A program made the translations under genes and the position numbers. Below, piece after piece: positions 51,834-60,377 of a stretch of DNA of 64,000 bases. Positions within the stretch are counted from its first letter, which is position 1. Every line of letters starts with the position of its first letter. Source of the stretch: Bryobacterales bacterium (lineage in GTDB: Bacteria > Acidobacteriota > Terriglobia > Bryobacterales > Bryobacteraceae); NCBI GenBank assembly GCA_016789905.1, contig JAEUQC010000032.1:23687-87686 (forward strand), given 5' to 3'. The notes below the pieces were generated by a model. It searched no databases. It was not told the origin of the DNA and was given only the letters and a program-made list of their open reading frames with translations.

Positions 51834-52523
51834 ATGAAAAAAGTGTACTTGGCGGGAGGATTGCTTGCCCTGGCCGGGGCCGCGATCTGGGCATATGCCG
51901 GAGACGAAATCCAGTTCCGGTTGGGCGGGGCGATGGTGAACGTTGGCTACCGGTTGCAGGACCCAATCGCCGACTATGACTTTGCACACCATCTATTGAC
52001 GCCACCACAAGTTTGGGAGCAGTTCATGCGTCAGAATCAGATGGCCTCCAGCGTTCGCCAGCAATGGCCACGCACTTCCCGGCATCCGGTGGTGGCGATG
52101 GTCACCTGCATGGATTCGCGCCTGGACACGAACGAAATCGCCGGTGACACACGCCGGTACTACTACGTCTTACGTCTGGCCGGGTCCGTGCTTTCCGTTA
52201 AGGAAGAGGAGATGTTGGAATTGGCGGCCGACAATGGCGTGGAGGTGATCGTTTTCACCACGCATACCGATTGCGCGGCGGAAAAGGCGTCGAAGAACCC
52301 GGCACAGCGGGCGAAGTATCCCAACCTGGTTAAGTCCATCGAAGAACGGGACCTCCGGTTTCAGGAGTTCCTGGACCGGCCCAACGTAAAGGAAAAGACG
52401 GCGGCGGGCAAACTGATGGTCAAGTGGATGGACCTGGACACGCAGACCGAGCGCGTGGCGCCGCATGTCCGGGCGGGCGCCAGGTTGCGCCCCAATTTTG
52501 CCGAGCCGGAATCGTTTAGATAG
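51834..52523 (+). CDS. membrane-anchored beta-carbonic anhydrase-like protein
   Basis: 229 residues. MKKVYLAGGLLALAGAAIWAYAG is an uncleaved or cleaved signal, followed by about 60 residues and a beta-CA core: VAMVTCMDSRLD (Cys92, Asp94, Arg96) and VIVFTTHTDCAAEKAS (His144, Cys147), the C-x-D-x-R and H-x-x-C zinc motifs. RLAGSVLS replaces the usual R-N-A-G-N. A beta-class enzyme would interconvert CO2 and bicarbonate; an exported one next to respiratory cytochromes could buffer periplasmic CO2, but this is inference. The last 8 nt overlap the convergent receiver gene. Confidence 0.8.
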   Translation: MKKVYLAGGLLALAGAAIWAYAGDEIQFRLGGAMVNVGYRLQDPIADYDFAHHLLTPPQVWEQFMRQNQMASSVRQQWPRTSRHPVVAMVTCMDSRLDTNEIAGDTRRYYYVLRLAGSVLSVKEEEMLELAADNGVEVIVFTTHTDCAAEKASKNPAQRAKYPNLVKSIEERDLRFQEFLDRPNVKEKTAAGKLMVKWMDLDTQTERVAPHVRAGARLRPNFAEPESFR

Positions 52524-52920
52524 CGGGCCCGGCCGCAGCAGCGGCCCCACGCGGCGCGAGCAGCGTCCGGATGGCAGCTTCGAGGGCCGGAGGCGAATAG
52601 GGTTTCTGCAGAATCGAGAAACGTTCCCGCAGTGGCGGCGGAAGCGCGGAAGCCTGCAGCGAGTAGCCACTGCACAGCAGACCGCGAAGGTGGGGAAAAC
52701 GCGCCTGCAATGTGACGGCAAGCTCGGAACCTCGCATACCGGGCAGGGTCTCGTCGGTTAACAGCAAGTCTGGCACCCACGGCGATCCGGTCAGCGCCTT
52801 CAGCGCCGCTTCAGCGGTAAGAGCTGTCACGACGTCGTAGCCTGCGCGCTCCAAATGGCGCTTCAAGAGGCCAAGCAGCAGCGCTTCGTCGTCAACCAGC
52901 AGGATTCGGACAGTTGGCAT
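52516..52920 (-). CDS. single-domain response regulator receiver protein
   Basis: 134 residues, a CheY-like fold with no output domain. VRILLVDDEALLLGLL gives the acidic pair (Asp10, Asp11), LLLTDETLPGM the phospho-acceptor Asp56, LLCSGY the Ser84 in the Thr/Ser position and ILQKPYSPPAL the conserved Lys106. An Ala/Pro-rich C-terminus ends the chain. No kinase is adjacent; the hybrid kinase at 9581 is far away. It may relay phosphate or act as a sink, or bind protein partners. Confidence 0.9.
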   Translation of the reverse strand: MPTVRILLVDDEALLLGLLKRHLERAGYDVVTALTAEAALKALTGSPWVPDLLLTDETLPGMRGSELAVTLQARFPHLRGLLCSGYSLQASALPPPLRERFSILQKPYSPPALEAAIRTLLAPRGAAAAAGPAI

Positions 52921-52938
52921 CGATCCCAGCGCCTTCCT

Positions 52939-54282
52939 CTAGAACAACCCGGCAAGGCCCTGCTGCGGGAAATAGGTCAGGCCTATGGTGACACGGTTGC
53001 CGGTACGGTTGAATGTGGACTGGCTGAGATTCAGATTCCGCCATTCGTATCTTCCATTAACCCCAATACTTTCGGTGATCTTATAAGTCATACCGCCGCT
53101 GCCGGTCCAGCCGGAGAAATCGCCCGCCGTGAATCCGAGGCTCGACAGTTTGCTGTAGCCGAAGTTGGCGTCCACCGAAAAATCCCGGCTGAAACTATGG
53201 GAGGCCGATCCGTTTACGGTCCGGTTAATGGAGGTGAGGAAGAAACCGTTGCCGGGAATAATGGCCCGCTGGGCGGCGGCCGAGAAAGTGGATCGGCGAA
53301 CGCGACGCGTCACGGTTCCCGAATACCCGTAGAGAAGATTGTTGGACTCAAAAACAACGGCGCCGGAACTTCGGCCGAGAATCGAGGCAATGACCGGATC
53401 GAGTTCCACGGAGCGGACACCAACGGTGGACTGTTTTGCCCCGTTCAGGGAAATGGCGATCTCCAGATCCCGCCCGATGCGCCGGCTGAGGTGCCACCCG
53501 AGGGTGTGTATATCCGATTCTCCGAAAACTTTGGAATAGTCGTAGTGGTTGAAAACGTAGCTGACACCCGTGCTAACACGACGGCTCAGCCGGTAAACCC
53601 AGTCACTGGAAGCGCCGTAACCCTGCATGTCGACAAGGCCGCGCGCCTTCCGGCGAACCGTCATCCCATTGCCCGCCACCCGGATCGACTGGCGGGAGTT
53701 CAAGAAATAGGTAGCGCTGGTGGTGTTCCCGATGAAGTAGCTGCGCGAGTCGAACAGTTCGGTGACCGGAGCGGTGAAAAACTCGATTTCGCTGTTTTGA
53801 AATACGTTCGGCCCGCCGAGGAACCGGTTGGAGGTTCCAGCGCCAGTCTGGCTGGCAATCTGCCATTTTCTGCCGATCTGTTTGCCAAGTGCGAGATTCA
53901 GTTGCTGGTTGGAACCATTAAAGTACGGCTGCTTGGCAAAATGGGAGTAGTCCCCGGTGTACGTCAGGCCGAGGAACGAACGGCTCCACCGCTTCCGGCC
54001 CGTTACAGCGATGTTGGCATTGACGCCGGCGCCGGCGGCCTGGGTGAATCTGCCGGAGGAATCAAGCGAATAGCCGATCAAATTCGTGTCGTAGGTCCCG
54101 TTGATGGATGCCTGCAGGGTGATGGGAACAGATTCGGCGCCGCGCATACCCGTGGTGGGCCCGCCACGGCCGAGGATTGCCGGCCCGTCGTAGGCCGGAA
54201 CGGCGCCGCCGAACCCCTGGGCGAACAGACCCGCGCCCCCAACCAGCAAAACAAACAGATATCGAAACTTTGAAACGTGCAA
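52939..54282 (-). CDS. outer-membrane beta-barrel protein
   Basis: 447 residues from TTG 54282, which has GGAGG 7 nt upstream; the frame opens earlier without such a site. The signal LHVSKFRYLFVLLVGGAGLFAQG is followed by alternating amphipathic strands (SINGTYDTNLIGYSLD, SFLGLTYTGDYSHF, RRVSTGVSYVFNHYDYSKVF, NRTVNGSASHSFSRDFSVDANFGYSKL, YKITESIGVNGRYEWRNLNL, NRVTIGLTYFP) and an aromatic C-terminal end (GLF). This is a typical porin-like or OmpA-like barrel of Acidobacteria; a pore or adhesin role cannot be told apart. It lies 18 nt before the receiver gene on the same strand. Confidence 0.8.
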   Translation of the reverse strand: MHVSKFRYLFVLLVGGAGLFAQGFGGAVPAYDGPAILGRGGPTTGMRGAESVPITLQASINGTYDTNLIGYSLDSSGRFTQAAGAGVNANIAVTGRKRWSRSFLGLTYTGDYSHFAKQPYFNGSNQQLNLALGKQIGRKWQIASQTGAGTSNRFLGGPNVFQNSEIEFFTAPVTELFDSRSYFIGNTTSATYFLNSRQSIRVAGNGMTVRRKARGLVDMQGYGASSDWVYRLSRRVSTGVSYVFNHYDYSKVFGESDIHTLGWHLSRRIGRDLEIAISLNGAKQSTVGVRSVELDPVIASILGRSSGAVVFESNNLLYGYSGTVTRRVRRSTFSAAAQRAIIPGNGFFLTSINRTVNGSASHSFSRDFSVDANFGYSKLSSLGFTAGDFSGWTGSGGMTYKITESIGVNGRYEWRNLNLSQSTFNRTGNRVTIGLTYFPQQGLAGLF

Positions 54283-54421
54283 CAGTCGGCCTCCATCCGT
54301 ATTATCGGCACATGGCGCGATCGACTTTACGGATTCCCAATTTAGGCCAGCGCACAAGCCAACCTCTTACCAGACTATCAGATAGAATCGGGGGGTGACC
54401 GCCAACGGCGGGCGGAGGGCT

Positions 54422-54835
54422 ATGAAATCGCACACCGAATACCTCGATTTTTCGACATCGAAATTACGGCAGTTCATTAATATTACTCCGCGGGTGGAAA
54501 CGGCCCTGCGGACGAGCGGAATCGCCGAAGGGATGATCCTGGTTTCGGCCATGCACATAACCGCTGGGGTCTGGGTGAACGACGCCGAAGACGGTTTGCT
54601 GGCCGACATTGAAGAGTGGCTGGAACATCTGGCGCCATTCAAGAAAGACTACCGGCACCACCGGACAGGGGAAACCAACGGCGACGCTCATTTGAAAAGT
54701 CTGTTGGTACACCATCAGGTGATCGTACCGGTGACCAAAGGACGGCTGGACCTGGGCCCATGGCAGCAGGTGTATTATGCCGAGTTCGACGGCAGGCGCA
54801 AGAAACGAGTCATTATCAAAGTGATGGGAGAGTGA
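54422..54835 (+). CDS. YjbQ family protein (secondary thiamine-phosphate synthase-like)
   Basis: 137 residues from ATG 54422 (GGAGGG just upstream). It has the YjbQ/UPF0047 pattern: [111 protein letters not shown], with the conserved His and Asp residues that bind a phosphate or metal. Members show weak thiamine-phosphate synthase activity; real role unsettled. It probably shares a transcript with the DUF4139 gene 63 nt downstream. Confidence 0.9.
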   Translation: MKSHTEYLDFSTSKLRQFINITPRVETALRTSGIAEGMILVSAMHITAGVWVNDAEDGLLADIEEWLEHLAPFKKDYRHHRTGETNGDAHLKSLLVHHQVIVPVTKGRLDLGPWQQVYYAEFDGRRKKRVIIKVMGE

Positions 54836-54898
54836 AAAATGGCGCAGGCGCCTGAAAGGGTATCCGAAGTCGCGGCATCTACACTTGAAGGAGATCCT

Positions 54899-56890
54899 AT
54901 GAACTCAAAAATAGTACCGGCGGTAATGGCCGCGTCGTCGTTGATGGCGGCCGAGTTACCCGTGAAGCGAGTGGTGCTCTACAAACACGGCGTGGGGTAT
55001 TTCGAGCGGAACGGAGAACTGGCGGCCGGGGAGTCGGCGCGGCTGGATTTCAAAGCGTCGGAGATGAATGACGTATTGAAATCGTTGACGGTGGACGAAA
55101 CAGGGGGCGGGAAGGTGAGCGGATTACGGTACGACTCATCCACGCCGCTGGAACGGCGCCTGGGCGAGTATGCGTTCTCCGTTGGCGCGCAGGTCCCGCT
55201 GGCGCAGTTCCTGGATCAGTTCAAGGGAGCCCGCGTGGAAATGGAGACAGGCGCGCAGAAGACCGCCGGATCCATTGTCAGCGGGCGCGTGGTGGCCGCC
55301 ACCGAACAGCAACCGCAGCGCGACCTGGTGGTCATGCTGACCGACGCGAACGAACTGAAGACCGTCGACCTTTCTTCCGTCACCTCTCTGAAGCTCGCCG
55401 ATGGCGTTTTGCAGCGCCAACTCCGGGACTATCTGGGCGCCCTGGCCGGCGCACGCACAAAAGAACAGCGCAGCGTCTATATCGATTCCACCGACGCCAA
55501 GGGCCGCAAGGTATCAGCCTCCTACCTGATTCCAACGCCGATCTGGAAATCCTCCTACCGGCTGATCTTCCGCAATCAGCCGCAGCCGATGCTCGAAGGC
55601 TGGGCCATTATCGACAACACCACCAACGACGACTGGACGAACATTTCGCTGTCTCTGGTTTCCGGAAAGCCCATCTCGTTCCAAAGCCGGCTGTACGATC
55701 CGAAGTTCATCACTCGCCCGTTCGCCGACCTTCCGGAGGAAGAGGCCGCCGCGCCGGTGCTCTATTCCGGTGCGGTGGGCGGCGCGCCCCCGCCTCCGCC
55801 GGCGGCGGCCCCGGCCCCTATGCAGGCGAAGGCACGAATGGGCCGGGCCATGGCAATGACCGCCGAATCCGTCGCGGTTGAACCGATGATGGACCGCGGC
55901 AGCAAGGTCTCCGTGCAGACCGAAGGCCGCGAACTAGGCGAACTGTTTGAATACGCTTTCGGCGCGCCGGTCACCGTCCGGCGCAACCAATCGGCCATGC
56001 TGCCGTTTCTGCAACAGCCACTCGACGCGCGCAAACTGCTGATCTATTCCGACCGCTCCAGCCAGAATCCGCGCACCGCCGCCGAGCTTTCCAATAACAC
56101 CGGCAAAACGCTGGACGGCGGCCCAATTACGGTCTTCGACAATAACGCCTACGCCGGCGAAGCCCTAGTCGAAACCGTCAAAACCGGCGACAAACGGCTC
56201 ATCAGTTACGGCGTCGACCTAGGCACCCGTGTGACCACGAACATCGATTCCGGCAACCAGCGCTACCTGGAATTCCACGCCAGCCGCGGTACGTTCACCG
56301 CCAAAATGGGCGTCGAAGAAACCACCACTTACACCATCAAGAACATCGACAACCGCGCCAAGACACTCATCATCGAACATCCGCTGCGAACGGGATACAA
56401 GCTGATGAATCAGAAACCAGTTGAGGTCACGGCGGCGAACCAGCGTTTCAGCGTCGCGCTGAAGCCTGCGTCCGCGGAGACCTTCGTGGTGAAAGAAGAC
56501 TACATGCACGACGAGTACATGTCGATCCATTCAATGACGCCGGACGCCATATCGGCGATCGCTTTGAACCGCGTAATGTCGGCGGCGGGGAAGCAGCAGT
56601 TGGAGAAGATCGCGGCGCAGAAACGGTTGATCGCGGATGCCGACCGCGCCATCCGCGGCGCCGAGCAGCGAATTCAATCGCTGTCCACAGACCAGGACCG
56701 TCTGCGCCAAAACATTTCCAGCCTCAATTCCATTGCCGGGCAGCAGGAAGTGGTGCAGCGCTACGCGCGGGACCTGGCGGCCCGCGAACAGCAGATCGTC
56801 ACCCTGCGCGACCAGGCCGCCGAACAGCGGACAAAGAAGTCTGCGTTAGAATCGGAACTCAATGCGATGTTGGAGAAGTTGGAGTTCTAA
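54899..56890 (+). CDS. DUF4139 protein (mucoidy inhibitor-like)
   Basis: 663 residues from ATG 54899, with GAAGGAG 5 nt upstream. A weak signal (MNSKIVPAVMAASSLMAAE) leads to VKRVVLYKHGVGYFERNGEL, typical of this family; the middle has SASYLIPTPIWKSSYRLIF and WAIIDNTTNDDWTNISLSLVSGKPISF, and beta-rich repeats TTYTIKNIDNRAKTLIIEHPLRTGY. The C-terminus (about 590-663) is a long coiled coil. A Pro/Ala linker (PPPPPAAAPAP) interrupts the chain. Members are outer-surface or periplasmic proteins of unknown function, with a possible link to exopolysaccharide. Confidence 0.85.
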   Translation: MNSKIVPAVMAASSLMAAELPVKRVVLYKHGVGYFERNGELAAGESARLDFKASEMNDVLKSLTVDETGGGKVSGLRYDSSTPLERRLGEYAFSVGAQVPLAQFLDQFKGARVEMETGAQKTAGSIVSGRVVAATEQQPQRDLVVMLTDANELKTVDLSSVTSLKLADGVLQRQLRDYLGALAGARTKEQRSVYIDSTDAKGRKVSASYLIPTPIWKSSYRLIFRNQPQPMLEGWAIIDNTTNDDWTNISLSLVSGKPISFQSRLYDPKFITRPFADLPEEEAAAPVLYSGAVGGAPPPPPAAAPAPMQAKARMGRAMAMTAESVAVEPMMDRGSKVSVQTEGRELGELFEYAFGAPVTVRRNQSAMLPFLQQPLDARKLLIYSDRSSQNPRTAAELSNNTGKTLDGGPITVFDNNAYAGEALVETVKTGDKRLISYGVDLGTRVTTNIDSGNQRYLEFHASRGTFTAKMGVEETTTYTIKNIDNRAKTLIIEHPLRTGYKLMNQKPVEVTAANQRFSVALKPASAETFVVKEDYMHDEYMSIHSMTPDAISAIALNRVMSAAGKQQLEKIAAQKRLIADADRAIRGAEQRIQSLSTDQDRLRQNISSLNSIAGQQEVVQRYARDLAAREQQIVTLRDQAAEQRTKKSALESELNAMLEKLEF

Positions 56891-56908
56891 TCGAACGGAG
56901 CGGACGCT

Positions 56909-57859
56909 ATGCGGGTCGCGCTGATCGGTTATGGCAGCGTGGCCCGCGCCTTCGTGTCGTTGATAAAGGAACATGAGCGGCAGTTTCCATTTCGCATTGT
57001 TGGCGCGCATACGGCCAGCCACGGAACGGCCTACGGCGCGCCGCTCGCCTTCGGCCCGGCAGCGGCTTCGGTTGAAGAGTTCCTGGACAAGGCGCAGGCC
57101 GAGGTGATGGTGGAACTCTCCTCGCTGCAACCGGAAACTGGCGAACCCGCGCTAACGCACATTCGCCAGGCCTTCGGGCGTGGAATGCATGTGGTGACCG
57201 CGAACAAGGGCCCCATTGCCCACGCCTATTCCGCCCTGCGCACGGAAGCGGCCGCGCGCGGCGTCGAGTTCCGTTTTGAATCAACGGTAATGGACGGCGC
57301 GCCGGTATTCAACATGGCGCGCAACTGCTTGCCGGGCGTGCGGATTCTGGGCTTCAGCGGAGCGTTGAACAGCACCACTAAGGTGATTCTCCGCGCCATG
57401 GAGCAGGGCCGCGGCTTCGCCGAAGGAGTCGCCGAAGCGCAGGAATTGGGCATCGCGGAGACGGACCCCGCCTACGACATCGACGGCTGGGACTCCGCCG
57501 TGAAGGCCGCCGCGCTCGCGAACGTCTTCATGGATGCCCACGTCAAGCCGCAGGACGTGGAGCGCACGGGAATAGCGGCCCTGACCGCGGCCGATATCAC
57601 AGCGGCGCGCGACGCAAATGAAATCTATGTACTAATCAGCCGCGCCGAACGCGCGGAGAATGGCGGCGTGAAGATGCGCGTTGGTCCGGAGCGGCTCTCC
57701 CGCGCCAATCCGCTCGCCACCGTGCAAGGCACTTCCAATTTGCTACTGTTGCACACGGACCTGATGGGCACCGTGGGAACGATTTCCATTGAACCAGGCG
57801 TGGCCCAGACGGCCTATGGCGTGTTAAGCGACCTGGTCGACATTACGAGGACTCTATGA
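56909..57859 (+). CDS. homoserine dehydrogenase
   Basis: 316 residues, the short form without an ACT domain. NAD-binding VALIGYGSVARAFVSLIKE, VTANKGPIAHAYSAL (substrate binding), FESTVMDGAPVFNMARN, LGFSGALNSTTKVIL and ETDPAYDIDGWDSAVKAAALAN with the catalytic Asp/Lys pair are all present. It reduces aspartate semialdehyde to homoserine for threonine and methionine synthesis; the threonine synthase lies at 43193. A few homologues act in other pathways. Its stop overlaps the next ATG by 4 nt. Confidence 0.85.
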   Translation: MRVALIGYGSVARAFVSLIKEHERQFPFRIVGAHTASHGTAYGAPLAFGPAAASVEEFLDKAQAEVMVELSSLQPETGEPALTHIRQAFGRGMHVVTANKGPIAHAYSALRTEAAARGVEFRFESTVMDGAPVFNMARNCLPGVRILGFSGALNSTTKVILRAMEQGRGFAEGVAEAQELGIAETDPAYDIDGWDSAVKAAALANVFMDAHVKPQDVERTGIAALTAADITAARDANEIYVLISRAERAENGGVKMRVGPERLSRANPLATVQGTSNLLLLHTDLMGTVGTISIEPGVAQTAYGVLSDLVDITRTL

Positions 57860-58692
57860 AACTGATTCGATACTCTTTTCATGATGAAGTACATGCCGGC
57901 GTGGTGACGGCGGCGGGCGTGGTTCCGGTTCCGGCCGTCAACCTCTATACGGGCTCCAAGGTGCCGGATTCGGTGCTGGAGATCATTGAATCGGGCGACC
58001 TGGAACCGTTGAAGGCGGCCGAAGAAATGGCTGCCATTCCCTTCTCCGATGTGCTGCCGCTGCTGCCCTATCCGGTGCCGCCGAAGATCTGGTGCATCGG
58101 ATTGAACTACCATTCGCACGCGGTGGACATCAACGCCGTGCAACCTGAAGAACCCGGCTCCTTCATGAAGCCCGCCTCCTGCATGACGCGCCCCGGCGGC
58201 GAGATCATTCTGCCCCCGGCGCACATCACCAATGATGTCGACGCCGAAGGAGAGCTGGCGGTGATCATCGGCAAGAAGTCGCAGTATCTGAAGAGCGAGG
58301 CCGAAGCGCTGGACGCCATCTTCGGCTACACCGTCACGCTCGACCTCACCGCGCTTGACGTGCTTAGCAAGAACCCGCGCTACCTCACCCGCTCCAAGAG
58401 TTTCGACACCTTCTTCAGCTTCGGCCCGGTCATCGTCACCAAAGATGAGATCGCCGACGTGAACGAACTCGAAGTGATCACCGAGCGCAACGGCGAAGTC
58501 TTCTCCCGTGATTTTGTGAAGAACATGAAAACGCGTCCGCTCGAGCTCGTGCGCTTCCACAGCGACTACCAGACGCTTCACCCCGGCGACATCATTTCCA
58601 CTGGCTGCCCGAAGGGCGCGCGAATCAAGAAAGGCGATGTTGTTGGCGGCCGCGTCACCAATGTGGGCGCGATTTCAGCCACGGTCCGCTAA
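57856..58692 (+). CDS. fumarylacetoacetate hydrolase (FAH) family protein
   Basis: 278 residues. KIWCIGLNYHSHAVDI, FMKPASCMTRPGGEI, NDVDAEGELAVIIGKKSQYLK and the metal-site Glu/Asp set, FGYTVTLDLTALDVL, KSFDTFFSFGPVIVT and a closing GDIISTGCPKGARIKKGD match the FAH/2-oxo-hepta-3-ene-dioate hydratase-like family. These cleave or hydrate aromatic ring-cleavage products such as acylpyruvates. The coupling to homoserine dehydrogenase (4-nt overlap) is unexplained and suggests that the upstream gene may act on a different aldehyde, or simple operon convenience. Confidence 0.88.
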   Translation: MKLIRYSFHDEVHAGVVTAAGVVPVPAVNLYTGSKVPDSVLEIIESGDLEPLKAAEEMAAIPFSDVLPLLPYPVPPKIWCIGLNYHSHAVDINAVQPEEPGSFMKPASCMTRPGGEIILPPAHITNDVDAEGELAVIIGKKSQYLKSEAEALDAIFGYTVTLDLTALDVLSKNPRYLTRSKSFDTFFSFGPVIVTKDEIADVNELEVITERNGEVFSRDFVKNMKTRPLELVRFHSDYQTLHPGDIISTGCPKGARIKKGDVVGGRVTNVGAISATVR

Positions 58693-58704
58693 ACTGGTTG
58701 TATT

Positions 58705-59064
58705 GTGACTAGTGTTTTGAAGCGAATCATTTTCTGGGACTTCCCGCGCGCGTCGTGGCAGTACGATGTCATTGTCGTCGCCATTTTGGCGTTCATCTTT
58801 CTGACGCCGCGGGAAGTGTTCCGAGACCAGCCGAAGGCGCAGAGCATTGTGCTGCTGCCCAATGATTCTCCCGGCGAAGAGGTTTTCTATCTGGAGCCGA
58901 AGCTGCTCATCGAAACGACCGAAGCGGAGCGATTCCAGCAGGCGGCGGCGATGCTCCAAAAGCGGGACGGAAAGAAGTTGCAGCTAAACCGGCTCACTCC
59001 CATTTACGACACCGAGAACAAGGAAATCAAGGGCTTCATGGCCTACACGAAGCTGGTGAAGTAA
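58705..59064 (+). CDS. small hypothetical protein with one membrane helix
   Basis: 119 residues starting at GTG 58705, 12 nt after the FAH gene. MTSVLKRIIFWDFPRASWQYDVIVVAILAFIFL is a membrane helix near the N-terminus, with a soluble, helical C-terminal part (LIETTEAERFQQAAAMLQKRDG, FMAYTKLVK). No family is recognised. The next gene encodes a LolA-like protein, so both may belong to envelope assembly or the co-transcribed operon 56909-59776. Confidence 0.7.
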   Translation: MTSVLKRIIFWDFPRASWQYDVIVVAILAFIFLTPREVFRDQPKAQSIVLLPNDSPGEEVFYLEPKLLIETTEAERFQQAAAMLQKRDGKKLQLNRLTPIYDTENKEIKGFMAYTKLVK

Positions 59065-59098
59065 CCGGCTGGCGTCGCCAGGCATCCAAGGAAGTGAG

Positions 59099-59776
59099 AT
59101 GAGACTACCGATCGCAGGACTCGCACTGTTGGCGGCTGCCGTGTCGCCGGCCGCGGAATCGTTGAGTGCCGTGCAGGCGCGCATGGATAAATCAGCGGCG
59201 GCGTTCACGTCGTTGACGGCGCGAGTGAAGAAGATCGGCTACACCGCCGTCATCAAAGACACTTCCACCGAGACGGGCACGTTCATTATCAAGAAGGTGA
59301 AAGTGGGCGACGTCCGGGTACGCATGGAAATCGATAAGCCCGACGCCCGCTCCGTTGCCCTGTCGCGCAAGAAGTATGAGGTGTTCCTGCCGAAAATCAA
59401 TACCGTGCAGGAGTACGACCTCAGCCAGTACGGCCGGCTGGTCGATCAGTTCCTGCTGCTCGGTTTCGGCACGCCGGTGAAGGACATCACCAAAAGCTAC
59501 GAAATGGCGGTGACCGGAACGGATACGATCGACGGCCAGCAGGCAACGCGCGTCGAACTGCGGCCGAAGGTGGAGAGTGTGAAAGAGCACCTGAAACTCG
59601 TGCAGATCTGGATCCCCCTGAACGACGGCAACCCGATTCAACAGAAGTTCCTGCAGCCATCGGGGGACTATATTCAATCCACCTACATGGACGTGAAGGT
59701 AAACCCCCTGTTGAAGGACGCCGATGTGCAGCTTACGCTGCCCAAGAATGTGAAGCGAGAGAAGCCGCAGAAGTGA
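59099..59776 (+). CDS. LolA-like outer-membrane lipoprotein-sorting protein
   Basis: 225 residues. Signal peptide MRLPIAGLALLAAAVSPAAE; the mature part has the LolA/LolB half-barrel signature: LSAVQARMDKSAAAFTSLTARVKKIGYTAVIKDTS, TGTFIIKKVKVGDVRVRMEIDKPDARSVALS, YEVFLPKINTVQEYDLSQYG and QIWIPLNDGNPIQQKFLQPSGDYIQSTYMDVKVN. In LolA the cavity carries lipoproteins between membranes. Acidobacterial homologues of this kind are often called LolA-like outer-membrane proteins; the carrier role is not proven. Confidence 0.85.
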   Translation: MRLPIAGLALLAAAVSPAAESLSAVQARMDKSAAAFTSLTARVKKIGYTAVIKDTSTETGTFIIKKVKVGDVRVRMEIDKPDARSVALSRKKYEVFLPKINTVQEYDLSQYGRLVDQFLLLGFGTPVKDITKSYEMAVTGTDTIDGQQATRVELRPKVESVKEHLKLVQIWIPLNDGNPIQQKFLQPSGDYIQSTYMDVKVNPLLKDADVQLTLPKNVKREKPQK

Positions 59777-59789
59777 TAGCTTGAGTTTG

Positions 59790-60374
59790 ATGAAGCGGCG
59801 AAGCGTTTTTCAGTCGCTGTTGGGCGTATCGGCACTCGCGCCCGCGGCAGCGGCACAGACTCCTCCCACATCCAACGCACCAGCGGCGGACGATGTTTTC
59901 AAGATTGACCTGACAACCCCGGACGCGGTGGCCGACCCGCGGCACCGGTTCTTCACGCCGGTCCAATTCGCGACGCTCGAAAAGCTGTGCGACCTGCTGG
60001 GCCCGGCCTATAACGGCAGGCCATCGGCGCGCGCGGCGGAAACACCACAATTCCTCGACTTTTTGCTCGCGAAATCGCCCGCCGATCGCCAGGTGCTCTA
60101 CGCCCAAGGGCTGGACCAGTTGGACATCGACTCTCGCGCCCGCCGCGGAAGAGGCTTCGCGGAGTTAACCGGCGCCGAGGCAAGTGAACTGCTGGCGCCG
60201 CTGAAGGCCAAGTGGACGTGGAAGGCACCGGCGGACCCGCTTGCCCGCTTCCTGCGCGAGGCGAAAAACGACGTGCTGCGCGCGACACAGAATTCAAAGC
60301 CCTATGCCGACGCGGCCGCCGCCGGTTCCCGTCGCGCCACCGGCGTCAATACCTACTGGGACGTCATTGACTAA
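59790..60374 (+). CDS. gluconate 2-dehydrogenase subunit 3-like protein
   Basis: 194 residues from ATG 59790 (a TTG at 59781 is alternative). The start MKRRSVFQSLLGVSALAPAAAAQ is a Tat-like signal; the body has FFTPVQFATLEKLCDLLGPAYNGRPSARAAETPQFLDFLLAKSP and LTGAEASELLAPLKAKW, as in the subunit that escorts or anchors the flavoprotein of the membrane-bound gluconate dehydrogenase. The GMC flavoprotein starts 3 nt after its stop. Confidence 0.85.
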   Translation: MKRRSVFQSLLGVSALAPAAAAQTPPTSNAPAADDVFKIDLTTPDAVADPRHRFFTPVQFATLEKLCDLLGPAYNGRPSARAAETPQFLDFLLAKSPADRQVLYAQGLDQLDIDSRARRGRGFAELTGAEASELLAPLKAKWTWKAPADPLARFLREAKNDVLRATQNSKPYADAAAAGSRRATGVNTYWDVID

Positions 60375-60377
60375 GCC

